Shown one piece after another: positions 5,820 to 7,264 of a stretch of 7,264 nucleotides of DNA. The notes beneath the pieces are model-generated. The model was given only the letters and a program-made list of their open reading frames with translations, ran no database searches and was not told where the DNA came from. The DNA comes from Planctomycetaceae bacterium. Lineage in GTDB: Bacteria > Planctomycetota > Planctomycetia > Pirellulales > Pirellulaceae. The position numbers and the translations under genes are program-made. The DNA is taken from assembly GCA_005773145.1 (NCBI GenBank), contig SXHS01000015.1, forward strand, positions 1 to 7,264, given 5' to 3'. Every line of letters begins with the position of its first letter. Within the stretch, counting starts at the first letter, position 1.

Positions 5820-5835
5820 GCGTCCGTGCGGACGC
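5820..5835. repeat. GC-rich palindrome between the two repeat copies
   Basis: GCGTCCG (5820-5826) and CGGACGC (5829-5835) form a perfect inverted repeat around TG. As RNA or single-stranded DNA this gives a 6-bp stem with a GTGC loop. It lies between repeat copies A and B, slightly left of the centre of the element. No T-run follows on either strand. Confidence 0.5.
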
Positions 5836-5879
5836 ATCCCGATGTCTAGGGAGTGCGCTGATGAATAGGTCGCTGGCTC

Positions 5880-5927
5880 CGTTGGACTCACGTGCTTGTT
5901 CACTGGCTTGCGCCACGTGCTTGTAGT
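5880..5927 (-). repeat. Intergenic repeat, copy B (inverted, with 12-base insertion)
   Basis: Read on the minus strand from 5927, the sequence is ACTACAAGCACG, then TGGCGCAAGCCAGTGA, an extra ACAAGCACGTGA at 5899-5888, then GTCCAACG. It is an inverted relative of the unit at 5760-5795. The extra 12 bases largely repeat the start of the unit itself, which produces the plus-strand direct repeat CACGTGCTTGT at 5889-5899 and 5914-5924. Confidence 0.6.
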
Positions 5928-6180
5928 ACGAAGGCCGTCACATGTGCCGGTCGGCGATGGCGGTCTCGATCTGCGCAGCCTTCGAATCTCACGCCTTCTT
6001 TCCCTCTTCGTGGGCCTTCTGTTGGCCGATGGTTTCTCGGCGCCAACCGTGCTACTGGTCGTCGCGGATGGCAAGGCGCCGCCAAGGAACGAGAGAAACC
6101 CCATTTTTCCCGGTATAGAATCTGTCACGGCGTGGTTCCCTTGGGGCGGTCGCCAACTATTCGGGGGGTAGTTTTGGGGC

Positions 6181-6200
6181 TCATTTTCAGGCTAAAATGA
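6181..6200. repeat. AT-rich palindrome in the cytochrome gene leader
   Basis: TCATTTT (6181-6187) and AAAATGA (6194-6200) form a perfect 7-bp inverted repeat around CAGGCT. It ends 44 bp before the TTG start of the cytochrome gene and includes an in-frame ATG at 6197. It could be an operator or a weak leader hairpin; TAAAAT at 6193-6198 could equally be a -10 box. Confidence 0.4.
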
Positions 6201-6231
6201 AGGTTTGTGATGAGGGTTGCGGCAATTCATC

Positions 6232-6237
6232 GGGAGG
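6232..6237 (+). promoter_or_regulatory. Ribosome binding site deciding the cytochrome gene TTG start
   Basis: GGGAGG lies seven bases before TTG at 6245, close to the ideal Shine-Dalgarno sequence and spacing. The other in-frame candidate, ATG at 6197, has no purine-rich site and would add a polar Gly/Ser-rich stretch ahead of the signal peptide. Confidence 0.65.
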
Positions 6238-6244
6238 TTCACCT

Positions 6245-7264
6245 TTGCGCTCCAACTTATGCCTGTGCCGCCGGAATTTGTGGTTGGTCCTGGTCCTCGC
6301 GCCACTCGTTGTCTCGGTTCTCGGATCTCGACTATCCGCCGTGCGAGGGGCTGAAGCGACGCAACTCGATGTCGCCTATCGATCCGACATAAAGCCTCTG
6401 CTGAAGCAGTTCTGTCACCAGTGTCACTCCGGCGACAAGACCGAAGCCGAGATCGACCTGGCAGTCTTTTCGGATTTCAATCAGGTCCGCAGGCATCCCC
6501 AGGTCTGGCAGAAGATCAGCGAGATGCTCTCCAGCGAGCAAATGCCCCCACCGGATGAGTTGCAGCCCACCGCCGATGAGCGGGCCAAAATGCTCAAGTG
6601 GACGCGCGATTACCTCATGATGGAGGCCGCGTCCCATGCGGGCGATCCAGGTGCCGTCGTGCTGCGTCGGCTGAGTAATGTTGAGTACACCTACACGCTG
6701 CAGGATTTAACTGGGCTGGCTGGTCTCAATGTGGCCAAGGAATTCCCTGTTGACAGCGCGGCTGGCGAGGGGTTTACAAATGTTGGGAATTCGTTGGTCA
6801 TGTCCCCGTCGCTACTGACCAAGTACCTTGACGCTGCCAAAGAGGTCTCCGCCCACGCCGTCCTGCTGCCCAACGGCCTGCGATTCTCCGCGAGCAAGAC
6901 AAGGCAGGATTGGACCAACGAAATTCTTGATGAAATCCGCGGCATCTACGATCGCTATACAAGCGATGGCGGCGACGCGGGGGGCAACGTGCCGGTGCGC
7001 AAAGGCGATACGGACCGGAATGGCCGACTGCCACTCGAGCGATATCTGTTGGCCACCGTCGAGGAGCGCGACGCTCTGTCCGGGGATCGCAAGACGATTG
7101 AGGCGGTTGCCGGTGCGCGTGGGCTGAGTCCCAAATACCTGGGTATGCTATGGACCATGCTCCAAGACTCCAATGCGCAGTCACGGCTGTTGGACCCGCT
7201 GAGGGCGCAATGGAAAACCGCCACCGCCGCCGACGTTCCCCAGTTGACGGGACTCGTTGCCAAA
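6245..7264 (+). CDS. Secreted planctomycete c-type cytochrome (PSCyt1 + DUF1587), 5' part
   Basis: The frame is open from TTG at 6245 to the window edge (340 codons, no stop), so the gene is truncated on the right. The N-terminus is a signal peptide (MRSNLCLCRRNLWLVLVLAP, hydrophobic to about residue 27). The PSCyt1 domain follows (about 42-125), with the haem-binding motif CHQCH at 57-61 and a probable axial Met100 in QMPPP. A DUF1587-type domain then begins at RRLSNVEY (141-148), continues through TLQDLTG and extends to about residue 205. Residues from about 210 to the edge (DEIRGIYDRY, a Gly/Asp-rich linker, ERYLLATVEER, GARGLSPKYLGML) match no domain I can name; family members usually continue with DUF1595, DUF1592, DUF1588 and DUF1585. 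Such proteins are abundant, exported and unexplained in planctomycetes. A periplasmic redox or polymer-degradation role is suspected from similar genes but cannot be shown here. Confidence 0.88.
   Translation, partial: MRSNLCLCRRNLWLVLVLAPLVVSVLGSRLSAVRGAEATQLDVAYRSDIKPLLKQFCHQCHSGDKTEAEIDLAVFSDFNQVRRHPQVWQKISEMLSSEQMPPPDELQPTADERAKMLKWTRDYLMMEAASHAGDPGAVVLRRLSNVEYTYTLQDLTGLAGLNVAKEFPVDSAAGEGFTNVGNSLVMSPSLLTKYLDAAKEVSAHAVLLPNGLRFSASKTRQDWTNEILDEIRGIYDRYTSDGGDAGGNVPVRKGDTDRNGRLPLERYLLATVEERDALSGDRKTIEAVAGARGLSPKYLGMLWTMLQDSNAQSRLLDPLRAQWKTATAADVPQLTGLVAK

Larger units (their letters stand above)
5694..6231. other. Intergenic region with repeats, no convincing gene
   Basis: About 540 bases separate the aldolase stop from the leader of the cytochrome gene. 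Open frames occur on both strands, but none has a ribosome binding site or recognisable protein, and they run straight through the repeat structures. Contents from left to right are a hairpin-forming stretch at 5723-5756 (CGCTCG/CGAGCG enclosing TCCC-GCAA-GGGA), an inverted pair of about 36-bp repeats at 5760-5795 and 5880-5927, a GC-rich palindrome at 5820-5835 between them, an unstructured stretch from 5930 to 6110, a possible -10 box TATAGAAT at 6114-6121 without a clear -35, and the AT-rich palindrome at 6181-6200. Confidence 0.65.

Noticed and set aside
5693..5926. 77-codon plus-strand frame whose ATG overlaps the aldolase stop (ATGA)
   Set aside because: The overlap looks operon-like, but the frame runs straight through the 5723-5756 hairpin and both inverted repeat copies, has no recognisable domain, and has a composition typical of chance translation of repeats.
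5649..6128. Long minus-strand frame (159 codons, GTG start) opposite the aldolase end and spacer
   Set aside because: It overlaps the aldolase coding end, crosses the repeats, is low-complexity and Arg/Ser/Pro-rich, and lacks a ribosome binding site. It is most likely a GC-rich shadow frame.
1..7264. CRISPR arrays, phage genes, toxin-antitoxin pairs, complete insertion sequences
   Set aside because: Both strands were read for regularly spaced repeats, transposase or integrase motifs and small paired ORFs. Nothing beyond the short repeats listed was found.

Overview
The window most likely comes from a planctomycete (phylum Planctomycetota, probably Pirellulales-like). Four things in the sequence point there: a secreted c-type cytochrome of the planctomycete PSCyt1/DUF1587 architecture at the right edge; a PEP-CTERM sorting-signal protein; a secreted protein whose C-terminus (WPVGWPP, then YKKALDRILF, then GRRPFLWIT) matches my memory of a planctomycete-restricted hypothetical family; and moderately GC-rich DNA with long intergenic gaps. 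No database search was possible, so the assignment rests on motif recognition.

Layout. Bases 1-1732 (+) hold the 3' end of a class III (PLP-dependent) aminotransferase, followed 30 bp later by a complete ALDH7-type aldehyde dehydrogenase, probably L-piperidine-6-carboxylate/alpha-aminoadipate-semialdehyde dehydrogenase. Together they look like the transaminase-plus-oxidation pair of lysine catabolism. Bases 1696-3529 (-) hold a two-gene unit read leftwards: a PEP-CTERM exported protein, then a secreted hypothetical protein separated from it by one base. The second gene runs 37 bp into the 3' end of the dehydrogenase gene. Bases 3530-4121 form a gene-poor divergent region with several inverted repeats and a duplicated 18-bp palindromic motif.

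Bases 4122-4832 (+) encode a small WaaP/KdkA-like lipopolysaccharide kinase. Bases 4926-5693 (+) encode an HpcH/HpaI-type 2-keto-3-deoxy acid aldolase whose TTG start is supported by a ribosome binding site and by homology. Bases 5694-6231 are non-coding and contain an inverted pair of about 36-bp repeats around a GC-rich palindrome, resembling a REPIN or MITE-like element. From 6245 to the right edge runs the 5' part of the PSCyt1/DUF1587 cytochrome gene, also with a TTG start supported by a strong ribosome binding site.

I see no phage, CRISPR, toxin-antitoxin or defence module. The genes are recognisable metabolic, envelope and surface functions. The less-described signals are in the spacers: the 5760-5927 inverted repeat pair, the duplicated palindrome upstream of the kinase, and a 14-codon ORF bridging the aminotransferase stop and the dehydrogenase start.
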